Both the position numbers and the translations under genes were made by a program. From Halichondria panicea (taxonomy: Eukaryota; Porifera; Demospongiae; Suberitida; Halichondriidae), in assembly GCF_963675165.1 (NCBI RefSeq), contig NC_087377.1, positions 14,132,198 to 14,196,197 on the forward strand: a stretch of 64,000 bases of DNA. The letters run 5' to 3'. The notes under the pieces are model-generated. The model did not search any database. It saw only the letters and a list, made by a program, of their open reading frames with translations, and was not told the origin of the DNA. Below, one piece after another: positions 22,254-32,423 of this stretch (the first letter of the stretch is position 1; the number at the start of each line of letters is the position of its first letter).

Positions 22254-23560
22254 TTTACTGAGTATAAAATTATAAGGTTGATATCCAAAAAGCCACCAGA
22301 TGCTGGGGTGAGATTAGCGCATGTGCAAGCTCAGACAACGCTGTCAACGAATAAAGACAAGTCTCTGACGTATATTGCTTTTGTTGTATATTGACCATTC
22401 AAGCCATGCATGGGGGGGCATGCTTGCGCCTCAGAACAGTTAATTTTGAGACAAAACTACCATTTCGAATTAAGCCTATAATTATAGCTGCTGCATGTGT
22501 ATATAGCGTGCAATTAGGGTAGGTATAGAATATGATATTAGCATTGTTACCTGACGCTTTGCCGTGGCCAGCGTGTATAGTAGTCGTCTGGTTTGTTTAT
22601 TTTTCACACATGAGTCTACTCACCTGGATTCATAGCACTATACGTTTACAGCATGGACACTAGTATATAGTTTCAGATTTTGATGTTAAAGCTTCCGCTG
22701 TCGAATAAAAGCTATAAGAAGCTTAAACTTGCACGTTGGCTGCATTGGCTAGCTAGATCTACCAGCATGCAGCCTTTATTCGAGGCACATTTACAGCTGA
22801 AGTAGGAACAGTGGAAAATAGTCAAAAATTATGATTGGGGTTTGTTGCTTCTTTGCTATATCCTATAGCCCCACAGGAGCCATATTTCTAAGCTTCTTGA
22901 CTTTGCTGTGATCCTATAGTCCACCTGCATACATGTCTCACGCTCCACTAAAACTCTGTTCTCAAAAGTATCAGCATGCCTCTAGTCAGCTACCATGCAT
23001 GCTCACCATGATTACATTCTACTGCATTTATTGTATAACGCTCCTCTAACTCTTATTATTCAAGTAAACTATGTTAACAGTCGAGGGTTAGCACTTTAGT
23101 GCTCTATAATTATGCTCACTCAATATCCGCTGTTACAGTGAGGATTTTGTTAACTATTATTATAATTTATTATGTACAATGCTGCTTTTGTTCCATTTAG
23201 GTGAATAATCAAGCTGAAACCATCAGGGATCAATTCAAGATATTGTGTTGAAGAAGGTTTTCTTCTTGTTGATTTCGAAGTAAGTCATAATATTAACTAT
23301 TAATTGTTGCATTAATATCAACCGTTTCTCCAATTAGAACACAAACAACGACCATTTTTTATAAATTATTATGAATGTTTTTTGAGTTCTGACTATAAAC
23401 TATAAATTGTGTGTTTTGCTATAATTATAGTTATGGAATTGTCACATTGATTGATTTACTGCAACAAAAGTAAAATCTGACAGGAAGCATGCTATAATTA
23501 TATCAGCATAAGTATTATACAATCTCAAGATTAGAGGTTTGTTACACTATTATAGCCACT
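22254..23560. other. No gene recognised
   Basis: AT-rich 1.3 kb upstream of the 23.6 kb receptor. The words GGGATCAATTCAAGATATTGTGTTGAAGAAG-like at 23225-23256 recur in diverged form at 27630-27665 and 36470-36505, so a small dispersed repeat is present. A short hairpin-like CAAGCATGCCCCC / GGGGGGCATGCTTG region lies near 22415. Confidence 0.45.
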
Positions 23561-23570
23561 CTATTTTCTG

Positions 23571-26274
23571 ATGGTGAAATACTATACAACATGATTTGTA
23601 TGTCTGCTAAGCTGGCTGCACTGCTGCCAAGGTAAGAGAGATGTATTGTGATAATTATAATCATTAGGTGGACTCTATAATTATAGGGATGTCTGTAAAT
23701 TTATTTACAGAGGATGGAAAAGATAAACTTTCTGGTTCACACTGTCCTGCAACTATTAAACTAATCTGCAATGCTGTGGATGTTCACTTTCTCCGGTGGA
23801 CATACAATAACCCTATCTACATAACTAGTTTTCAAACCGACAATGAAAAAAATGTTGACTTGATAATGACTGATCATACTGCATTTCCATTTGTCCAGCT
23901 AACACAGTTCAATGTGTACCAAAACCAGGAGAATCAGCAACGGATTAATGCTTCAGCTATTCTGAATACTAATCTCTCAGAGCTGTACAAGCAAAACATT
24001 GAAATTATTTCTTGTGGTGGTTCTGTTAGTGTGATTAAGACAATCTCAGTGAATATCAGCATCTTGCAGCCATCTTTTCATTCTGTTAGTCCCAACATTT
24101 ATACGAGTGTGCTTGTACGGTAAGAGTCTGGACTTCTGTCGAGTATAGATGTGTCATGGAGGAAATTTCAAGTAAGTATAGGCAATAAGTTAGTTGAATC
24201 ATTACACGCATGGCGCGGCTTGCATGTAGCAACCAGAGTGTCCTGAATATGAAAATTCACATGAGTACCTGATTAATGTCACTGGATGTGGGTGGACGTG
24301 GATCAACCACAGAACTTGTCAAGATACTACTTGCTCGTCAGTTTTCAACAGTTGTACAGAGAACGTGAGAGACATTAGGTTACAAGCCAAGATCGCTGAC
24401 ATTGAGAGTGAGCAAGTAGTCTACCCTACGTCTGTAGGTGAGAGCTTTGGTGTGTGTTGTTAAGGATACATAAATTCATTAATAACCTGATTTTTTACAG
24501 ATTACAATAATCATTACTTCTGACCTATTGTTACCCAGTCGTCAGGGAGCCAAATTCATGTTCAGTGTTTACCCATTCAAGGAGATGTTAGTGAGCATCG
24601 AATGTGTACCATTCTATACACTACAGATCTGGATTATGGAAATCTATCAAATCCTATCACAACTCTAGTTGGCACAGCACCTGTCTCACTTTCACTTACT
24701 ACTCCTGGTACTGTGTACTACTTTGAGTTCTCTGTGTTGATGAATGATACCTTGTTGATTGTGGAAAGAATGGAGTACATGATTACAGGATCGGGAGGTA
24801 TGAGTATATAAAGTAGCAACTGCTTTTGTGAGCAAGAGTCGTATAATTATAATGACAAATAATTATTTGCAATTGTATACTAAACTCCGATTACTATTGA
24901 GAATTAATTCTCACCTCTCACCGGCCTACAGAGTTTTTCCAGCTGGGTGTAAAAGAGGGTGCTAACCTTACTATTGTATCATCATTCTTAGGATGCTTTA
25001 TTGTGCACATTACAATGATACTGTACCTGTTAATAGCTCGGAATGCTAACGGTGAGTATATTATCGTCACTACATGAAGCAAAGGCCACCCACTTCATGC
25101 ATGCACAGGTGTTCATACAATATCCCGATTGAATGTGTTCATCATTACTAACAAACGCATTCAAATCTCGATAACACTGATCCTCTTCATGCTGTTTATT
25201 GGATGTAGCACTCTGTTGACAGCCTTTGCCATTATTTCAAACGGTACATATTGCATGGAAGATTCAACTCTCATTTGCAATACTTTCTGTGTTTATTTCA
25301 TTACAGATGTGTGTTTCACAAACCAACAAGTTCCCAACAGTTTGCTTGATGCAATGTTAGTAATTTCATGTGTTGGGATAGGAATCCTTCTCCTCTATTG
25401 GGTCTTCATAACATATAAAGTATATAAACAGCGCACTAAAGGTTATTTGGAGAGTGAACAAATCATGGATCAATGTTTTATTTTTCATGCTTTCTTATTT
25501 TGTGTATATAGGAACTAAAAACAAGCTTGAAAACGAATCTCATTGTGACTATGCTCTTAGCATGAACATTAATTCAAAAACAGTTCAATATAACGCTCAA
25601 GAGTCATCTGAGGTGATAAATTGTTTTAATCTAGACAGAATTTAATTTATACATTTGCATTTGCTATTCAGAAGCCACCTGATTCTCAAAAATGCCAGTA
25701 TTTGGAAGATATGCATCCTGATGTCGTTGAGAAAATGGTTCCAATGCAGAAGAAGCCTTCGAATGGCAGCCAGCTAATGACGACACCTAGTAGGAAATGT
25801 CCACCCTCTACACTTCCCAAACAAAGAAAGTCAGGTCAGCATTCCAACACTGTTTTGTACGATGAGGTTGGTTTAGCGAAAATCAAAGGCAATGTCTCGG
25901 ATATGAAAGAAGTTGAGTTGAAAGCTAACGAGTCTTACGGGCACACAGTCAAAAGGTTTTCAACTGCCAAGAGCAACGTGGCTGCTTGTCCACTATGTTT
26001 GTCTCCAGGCAGCAAAATCCAGCAAGATTTGTCATTAAATCATCAGTACAGCGATCTCAAAGTGACACCAAAGAACGAGCATCCTAAGCAAAGTACTATT
26101 GAGCAAGAGCAGATAGAGTTGAAGTCTAATCAGTCATATGGTCAGCTAACAAGTGCTGTTGGTCAGATAGGGGGATGTGAACCACTGCACGAGTACGACA
26201 TATATATGTGGACCCCTAGTAACTCACAAGACAATTCCCTAAAGAATGTCCATGTAGCAAACTGTAACATTTGA
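23571..26274 (+). pseudogene. Type B receptor with broken ectodomain and intact 3' exons
   Basis: Nine exons are discernible: 23571-23631, 23687-24171, 24230-24437, 24501-24794, 24932-25051, 25109-25243, 25307-25441, 25512-25612 and 25672-26274, all with GT/AG borders and the same phases as 32424-35067. Three in-frame stops lie in the ectodomain: TGA at 23592 in the signal peptide, TAA at 24121 after the Ig region, and TGA at 24521. The three membrane exons and the tail are open. The tail is nearly identical to that of 32424-35067 apart from a small change near 26200 that replaces the last tyrosines (YDYIYV) with a longer end. A transcript starting downstream is possible. Confidence 0.85.
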
Positions 26275-27410
26275 GTGCATTGCGTTTTTATCATAATAAT
26301 TATTATTATTGGGTATAGTTTCGATCATGTTGATACAAGTTTTAGATTATGAATATGCCACATAAAATAATACTAGAATAGTAACTAATTAAACACCCAC
26401 ATGCATCATATACCCTCACCCTGCCATATACCTTCACCACACAAACACAACAACACACACACCCTCACATGTCGACCCAAGGAAACGTGCATGTTGTTTT
26501 CTAAGGCATTAATGGCTTGCGAAAAGAAGGTCAAATACATCATGGCCAGGAGAAATGTCACAACCCATCATTTCCCACTCTTTTGCACCGTTCCCTGCAT
26601 GCATGCAAATATATTCACGTTAATAATAATAATTGTTGTCTGCTAGTTAGTCAGAGTATGATTATATCAATATTCAGCCATCAGTCCCTCACAAAATAAT
26701 GCACTGCAGACTTTTCAATTTTCTGGTGCAGGCCTTCATTGCACCATGTATACATCATACGATGAACGTCTGTACCAGTCCTATATATATATACAGCTAC
26801 ACCAAAATTAATGGAAAAAGATCCAGCTGCAGCAATACCGCTACCCACTGAAAGGTTTGACTGATAATCCAGAATGTCGGCCGTTTACCTCGACTCAATT
26901 GATAAAGGGTCACTTTTTTGCTACTAGAGCGATATATATACACTAGCGTCTATATATAATCATAACCGTCCGAAGTCTGTCTGACAATTCATGGCCAATA
27001 TTCTGGATTATCGTCAAACCTCTTTTAGTAGCTGGTATCTCTGCTGCAGTTGGTTTTTGTTTTTTTGTTCAACGTTGGTGTATAGCTGTAGAACAAGCAG
27101 GCCTTCATTATGATGTACAAAAGTTGACTGTGCAGGTTGTTTTGTGAGTGTCTGATTTTTAGAGACGGTTGATTATTGATAAGCTATACTCTAGCTTCAT
27201 GCCGTAAAGGTTTAGCATCAGCATATACAAACCAAATTGGATTTGAATTGGACTTGATTAGTAAAAAAAAGGCACATTTGCAGCCGGTCCTATGTATTAT
27301 TCTGATCAGCTCAAAATTAAGGCTTTGAACAATTAAGTCTGTCCTTCAAGCTGTAAATAATTATACAGATTATAGACCATGTCCCTATATGCGCACCATT
27401 CCTTAAACAT
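26275..27410. other. Intergenic part of the duplicated block
   Basis: No gene seen. Inverted arms AGGTTTGACTGATAATCCAGA (26851-26872) and TCTGGATTATCGTCAAACCT (27001-27021) bracket a MITE-like unit whose left arm is missing in the second copy of the block near 35735. Confidence 0.5.
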
Positions 27411-27420
27411 GTGTTACCCA

Positions 27421-27567
27421 TTAGATTCTATGCTGCTGAGATCACCTCTGCACTCGGGTACCTATATATACACACATTCAATATCTATTGGAGTCTAAAG
27501 CTTGAAAACATCCTGCTGGACGCTAACAGTTTCATAACACTTTCGAGTACATGTATTATTATTTAAA
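27421..27567 (+). pseudogene. AGC-family protein kinase exon relic, copy 1
   Basis: The frame reads RFYAAEITSALGYL, then a short spacer, then LKLENILLDANSFITLS. This is the alpha-E helix and catalytic-loop region of SGK/AKT/S6K-type kinases. The expected YRDLKxEN catalytic motif reads YWSLKLEN, so the catalytic aspartate is lost. The expected DFG does not follow, and a stop comes after 12 further codons. No other kinase exons are nearby. It is a copied exon fragment and not an active kinase. Confidence 0.8.
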
Positions 27568-27903
27568 ATAACGTAACAGTGAGCATAATCTTGCGTTTTG
27601 TTATTTCTCTATAATTATAGTGTCTGCCTGTCTGGGATCAATTCAAGAGCTCGCATTGAAGAAGATTGTTAATGAATTATAAACCATTAAATAAATTTTA
27701 AAAGAGAATTTTGAGTATAAAACTTATGAGATGTGTATTGAACAAGCATTGTTACTATGTATGCAAATGTATTGTTCAAAATTGACAAAGCGTGAGGTAC
27801 TATAATAACTATTGATATAACTGGTTCATTGTTAACTTGGAGAGTTTGTGACACTGCATGCATGTGCTGATAATTATGTGTTAAGAGGTTTAATTATGAG
27901 ACT

Positions 27904-29318
27904 CTATTTGTAATGTCCGAACAGTTCATTGTCAACGTAATCATACTCCACTCTCTTATCCAGGTCAGCGGTTTCTCTTGCCAAACCATACGAATGATTC
28001 GTTTCCATTTTCACCTTTGTAGCCCCACTACTTCTCACTTCACCATACGACAAGTTAGCTTTCAATCTCATTTCCTCATCTGGTCGTGAACGTTGCTTCT
28101 TTGACTCTATACATAAGACTCGTTAGGAAATAACTTTCCACTCAACTTTGTAAAAACACTAGTTCCTTTTATTGGATCATCGGCCTCACAATAGGAGTGA
28201 GTCAGGTCTTCATTTCGCTGTTATGTTTCTTGATTCGAATAAACAACCTCCTGATCAATTTCCCTTGACTCTTGTATTCGTATTTCCGGTGCAGTCTCTC
28301 TCGGTTGCACTCCAGTCTCCGTTTTTGTTTTCAATTTTAATTTTTTCAGCAGAATATAGTATACACTAACTCCTATGACGAAACCGAGTACAGAAGAGAA
28401 TATGAATACAACAATTGTAGTTGCTAGGGTCACTCTGATAGATACAACTCCATTGGAACTGCTGTCTGTCACTGAAAGTACAGCTGATGTTAAAGGCTCA
28501 TGCATTAATAGAACTCACCAATAAAAACATTAACATTTTCTGTGACAGGATCACTTCTCCCCACGTCGTTAATGGCTTGGAGCTCCAACACGTAGTTAAC
28601 ATCTCCGGAGTGAGGGACAGTAAATGTGACCCTGCACACCATTGTACAGTCACCACCACTAGTTGTTAAGATTTGACGATCATCACTCCCAGTTAAGGTG
28701 ATCTCATAGCGGATTTGCTGTCCATAATGAGGGCATACCGAAACCTATAAGGATGTGTATAGTGCCCTGGCCAGTGATTCATAAGCAGAAAAGTCAACAG
28801 ATGTTTGAATATTGAATTGTTGAGGGTCTTTTGGTTGTGACTGTTGTCTTATCTGAATATCAACAGGGATCATCTGGTAGTTTGCTGGATCTCCGCATCT
28901 GATGTGCTGATCCACAATCTGTGAGATGTCGAGAGTAAGAGTGGAAGAAAAGTTTCCGTAAATTGGGTTAGCTCCATTTTGTGAAACTGCTCTCAACGCA
29001 ACAGAAATGAAGGCTGAATTCAATTCAATTTGAGTAGAGGTCACACTGTCAGGGTAAAATGAATGAATTTCTTTGTTTGTGACATTGTAACTCCAACGCA
29101 AAGTAGTGAGCTGCACTCCCTCACAGAACAGTCTGACAGTTTCAAGACAGTGTTCACCAATCAGACTCGCTCCTCCCTCAACAGTCAGAGAAACACCTGC
29201 AACATGATTGCATGTAGCTGATCACAATATTAAAACAAGGGATCTTACTCATTGCTCTGCTTTTTCCGACAGTGAAGGACAATAAAACAATATTCATTAA
29301 CAACTGAAGTACTCCCAT
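27904..29318 (-). pseudogene. Type C receptor pseudogene
   Basis: From 29318: signal peptide exon (29249-29318, MGVLQLLMNIVLL), Ig-like exon (start 29196, TVRLFC, LRWSYN, RCGDP), FN3 second half (28519-28744, YVLELQAINDVGRSDP intact) and helix plus tail from 28483. A deletion near 28785 removed the end of the FN3 first half together with the splice donor. The tail has TAA in place of CAA near 28226, and a 2-base insertion near 28108. Paralogue 36740-38227 has an intact tail but a damaged FN3. Predicted single helix: VATTIVVFIFSSVLGF-type. Confidence 0.85.
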
Positions 29319-29596
29319 CTTACTTGAGGTAGACTATACTTAACTTGCTAACTGGTTATTCCAAACTTTATGAGAGTTTCCCAAAAACATGTGATACAAT
29401 TCACAGGTGCATGCAGTTTATTTTAATTCATGCACCTATCAATTAACTGATGTGAGTTATATTTATGAGTGAATAGCTGAAGAAATAACAGTTGCACAAA
29501 CTTCAATTGCTTCTACAAGGTTATGATGAATTATATAAGTATACACACTATAGTAAGAAACAACACACAGCATGTCTTTGATTTGTATTTATAAGT

Positions 29597-30478
29597 TAAC
29601 ACTGCATGTCCATAAGCTTGGTTAGAGTTCATTTCAATATCTTCTTTGGGTGACACCTCCTCATAAACAGGAACAGCTGGTACAGTGGGTCCTACATTTG
29701 CTTGTCCTTCACACTGTAAAAACAAATGGGTTGAAATAACCCATTTTTGGTTGCCTGAATTGCAACAGCTGCTGGGGAGAATACTGTCTTTTTACGCATG
29801 ACCCAGTACATCAAGAGAGCACAACCAGAAACCATTGCCACAATGAATGTTACAGTTGTACATATCACAGCAACCTGATTGATAGTAAGAGAAAATTCTT
29901 TTACAGAATCTGTGGATGCAGTAAAACAAACAGTTATCATGTTACATAATTATACTGGGCAGTACATACCTTCTCCTTTTCTACACACAAACTGGGAAGG
30001 ATCTGGAGTCCACTTTGCTTCTCCCAGAACATTGCTATACAGGTGCTTATTTTCTCCTCGTTAGGAATCAGTCCATCATTGCACTGATATCTGACGTTAG
30101 TACCCAACCTGAGAGAGTTTGATGAAGAGTTATCGTAATCGATTAATCTGCCATTGGTTGTTGACTCAGGAGTATCACAGAGCATCAAATCTTCTGTAAC
30201 TGATTAGCAAGCACCCTCATGTGTATTACATTCATTTTAACATGACATCACCTGATAAAAGGTAATCGTGGAAGACAGAGATACTGTCTCCCTTTGAATT
30301 CTTATACCCTTAATAGTGAGGAAATAGCAACTTGTCTCTCCTCTTGAAACCGGGAGCTCCACTACTGTTTGGCATGCACTTCATGGAGCAAGTCGTACCA
30401 TTGACCCACTTTGTTACTGTGGAGTTGGTTATAATTACAGTGATCATGTAATCAATCCGGCATACCGTCTAAATTTTT
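29597..30478 (-). pseudogene. FN3-sushi-TM receptor fragment
   Basis: Minus strand: FN3 second-half exon (about 30250-30478, YMITVI, ending FYQ|gtgatg) with a 4-base insertion (ATGC) near 30373; sushi exon (29965-30195, CDTPESTTNG, VRYQCNDGL) that loses frame before its GEAKWTPDP region; helix exon (to 29912, VTFIVAMVSGCALLMYWVMRKK); and a tail with VYEEV and NQAYGH (29600-29700). A 60-base hairpin-containing insert near 29712-29770 splits the tail-coding sequence. No signal peptide or Ig exon precedes it. Head-to-head neighbour of the type B locus at 30836. Confidence 0.8.
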
Positions 30479-30504
30479 ATAATTAAAAGTTTATTAATGA
30501 TCAC

Positions 30505-30835
30505 TTAAATTCCCCATCATTTATCCGAATCATCACTGAGAAATTGACTTCGAGTTTATCGCTACAGCTAACCCTGACATCTAGCTACCATGCAATTGAA
30601 ACACAGGACAATGAGCATTTCTATGCACCACAATAATTATATATAGCGATTTCTCATAATTATTTGTCTCACCACCATTTACTAAACATGTGCATGTACG
30701 TTTTGATAGAGTAAATTATTATTGCAACAGGAAGCATGTACTTTATAAACATGCACCAACAATTAATGAACAACATGAGAGATTATAATAGTCATACAGT
30801 TGTTGCTGCAAAGAAGAGGATTACTTACAAGAGGT
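30505..30835 (+). promoter_or_regulatory. Type B 5' flank, uninterrupted copy
   Basis: Same sequence as 18370-18823 plus 20424-20519, here without the transposon. It separates two receptor copies transcribed away from each other, so it could have acted as a shared promoter. No defined element was recognised. Confidence 0.4.
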
Positions 30836-31888
30836 ATGATGCAATGTTATGGAAGATGCTTTGTACTCTTTCTGCTAAGCTGGTTACACTACTGCCAAGG
30901 TATGTGATAGAGATATTCTAGAAACATTATACCATTAATTTGTGAACAATGATAGGAACCTCAGTAAGTGTAATTACAGATAATGGAAAAGATACACTTT
31001 CTGGTTCTTACTGTCCTACTACTGTTAAGCTTATCTGCAATGTTACGAATGTTCCTCATTTGCGATGGACGTACAATGCCAGCAAAAACATAATTGTTAT
31101 TTTTGAATCGGATAAAGTACGACGCTACCCATGCAATTGCAGCATTTCCATTTTACCAGTTAACACAGTTTAATGTATACAAAAATCAATTGAATCGGAC
31201 TCTGCTTAATGCTTCAACAATTCTCACTGTTGATCTGTCAGATCTGAACAAACAAAATATTGAAATTATTTCTTGCGGTTCTTCTTTTCTGGACAAGACA
31301 GTGCCAGTGAATATCAGCATTTTACAGCCAACATTTCCTTCTGTTAGCCCCCAAGTTTATTCAGCTGTGATTGTACGCTATGAGTCTGGACTTATATCAA
31401 GTGTAGATGTATCATGGAAAAAATTTCAGGTACGTATAATTATTATAGTAGACTGTACTTCGAATCAAAATGTTTGAATGCACACTGCATTGCTGCTATA
31501 AGCAACCAGATTGTCCTGAATATGAAAATTCCCAAGAATACCTCATCAATGTCAGTGGATGTGGGTGGACGTGGCTCAACCACAGTACCTGTCAAGATAC
31601 TATTTGCTCGTTCGTTTTCAGTAATTGTACGGAGAACGTGAGTAAAATTACCCTCCAAGCCAAGATCGCTGACATTGAGAGCGAACAAGAAGTTTTTCCC
31701 ACATCTGTAGGTGAGGGCAACAATCTGGTAGTTTTTACATTTTTTACAGATTCCAATAATCGCTACTTTAGAGCTGCTGTTAACCAGTCATCTAGATGCC
31801 AAATTCATGTGCAGTGTTTACCCATGAGAGGAGATGTTAGTGAGCATCAAATGTGTACCATTCGATACACTACAGATCCGGATTATTA
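30836..31888 (+). pseudogene. Type B receptor pseudogene ending in an inverted exon copy
   Basis: Exons: signal peptide 30836-30899 (MMQCYGRCFVLFLLSW), Ig 30956-31429, FN3 31503-31710, and third ectodomain exon from 31750. The Ig exon has a frameshift near 31115 (stop at the GTTTAATG near 31170). The remaining exons are open. After TTDPDY (31888) homology switches to the reverse complement of 33356-33469 (separate entry). Membrane and tail exons are absent. Confidence 0.85.
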
Positions 31889-32002
31889 CGTTTGATTCCC
31901 TCTAAAATATCTAATAGTTGAGCACTGAACACAAACTTGGCATCTTGAAGACTGATTAACAGCAGGTCGGAAATATTGATTACAGTAATCTGTAAAAACG
32001 AT
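31889..32002 (-). pseudogene. Inverted copy of a type B ectodomain exon
   Basis: Reverse complement of 33356-33469, the start of the third ectodomain exon with its intron end (QYFRPAVNQSSRCQ readable on the minus strand). It sits directly after the same exon of the preceding pseudogene in forward orientation, giving a head-to-head exon pair. Beyond it, 32003-32124 has an unidentified plus-strand frame with GTEVVPNVRIADDTFNVTN. Confidence 0.85.
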
Positions 32003-32423
32003 CGATATACATGTAAAAGATGTCCTCCAACTCGGACATTTTGGCACCGAGCTTAATGCACAGAAACGCGGGACAGAGGTGGTGCCAAATGTGAGAATTG
32101 CTGACGACACTTTTAATGTAACAAACTAGAAAGTATTTGTATGTTCTAACGACTGTGTATATATATCATCAGTCTTAACGTTTACGAGTTTCAGTCATTG
32201 TTTGTGTATTTTAAGTAGTCCATTAATTTCGTGTAGTACGTCTATTATTGCATGGGAGATTATTTTTGCTCTAAATTTGAACTCTAAACTTGAACATGTA
32301 CCTAATAATTATGTGAATGATTATGAAACTGAAATTTGGGAAAACAATCAATCCACTATAAGTATAACAGGAAGCACAAAAAGTATAGTTACCCTAACGT
32401 TGTTGCAAGCAGAAGATTAGTTT

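Larger units (their letters stand above)
24600..28700. repeat. Segmental duplication, copy 1 (copy 2 at about 33480-37580)
   Basis: From the third ectodomain exon of the type B gene, through its tail and the intergenic DNA, to the FN3 exon of the opposing type C gene, this block matches 33480-37580 almost base for base with scattered small indels. The ectodomain sequence upstream of about 24600 is much more diverged. The boundary suggests recent duplication or gene conversion limited to the 3' part. Confidence 0.85.

Noticed and set aside
24111..24130. CGGTAAGAG as an alternative splice donor that would avoid the TAA at 24121
   Set aside because: It would drop the last FN3 strands and shift phase relative to the next exon, and other in-frame stops remain in the locus.
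26401..26699. Histidine/threonine-rich plus-strand frames after the type B tail
   Set aside because: They derive from a CA/CACC-rich tract in the duplicated intergenic block. The two copies (26.4 and 35.3 kb) differ by frame-breaking indels.
27421..27567. Functional protein kinase gene
   Set aside because: Only one exon-sized piece is present, the catalytic aspartate is missing, and the frame stops soon after.
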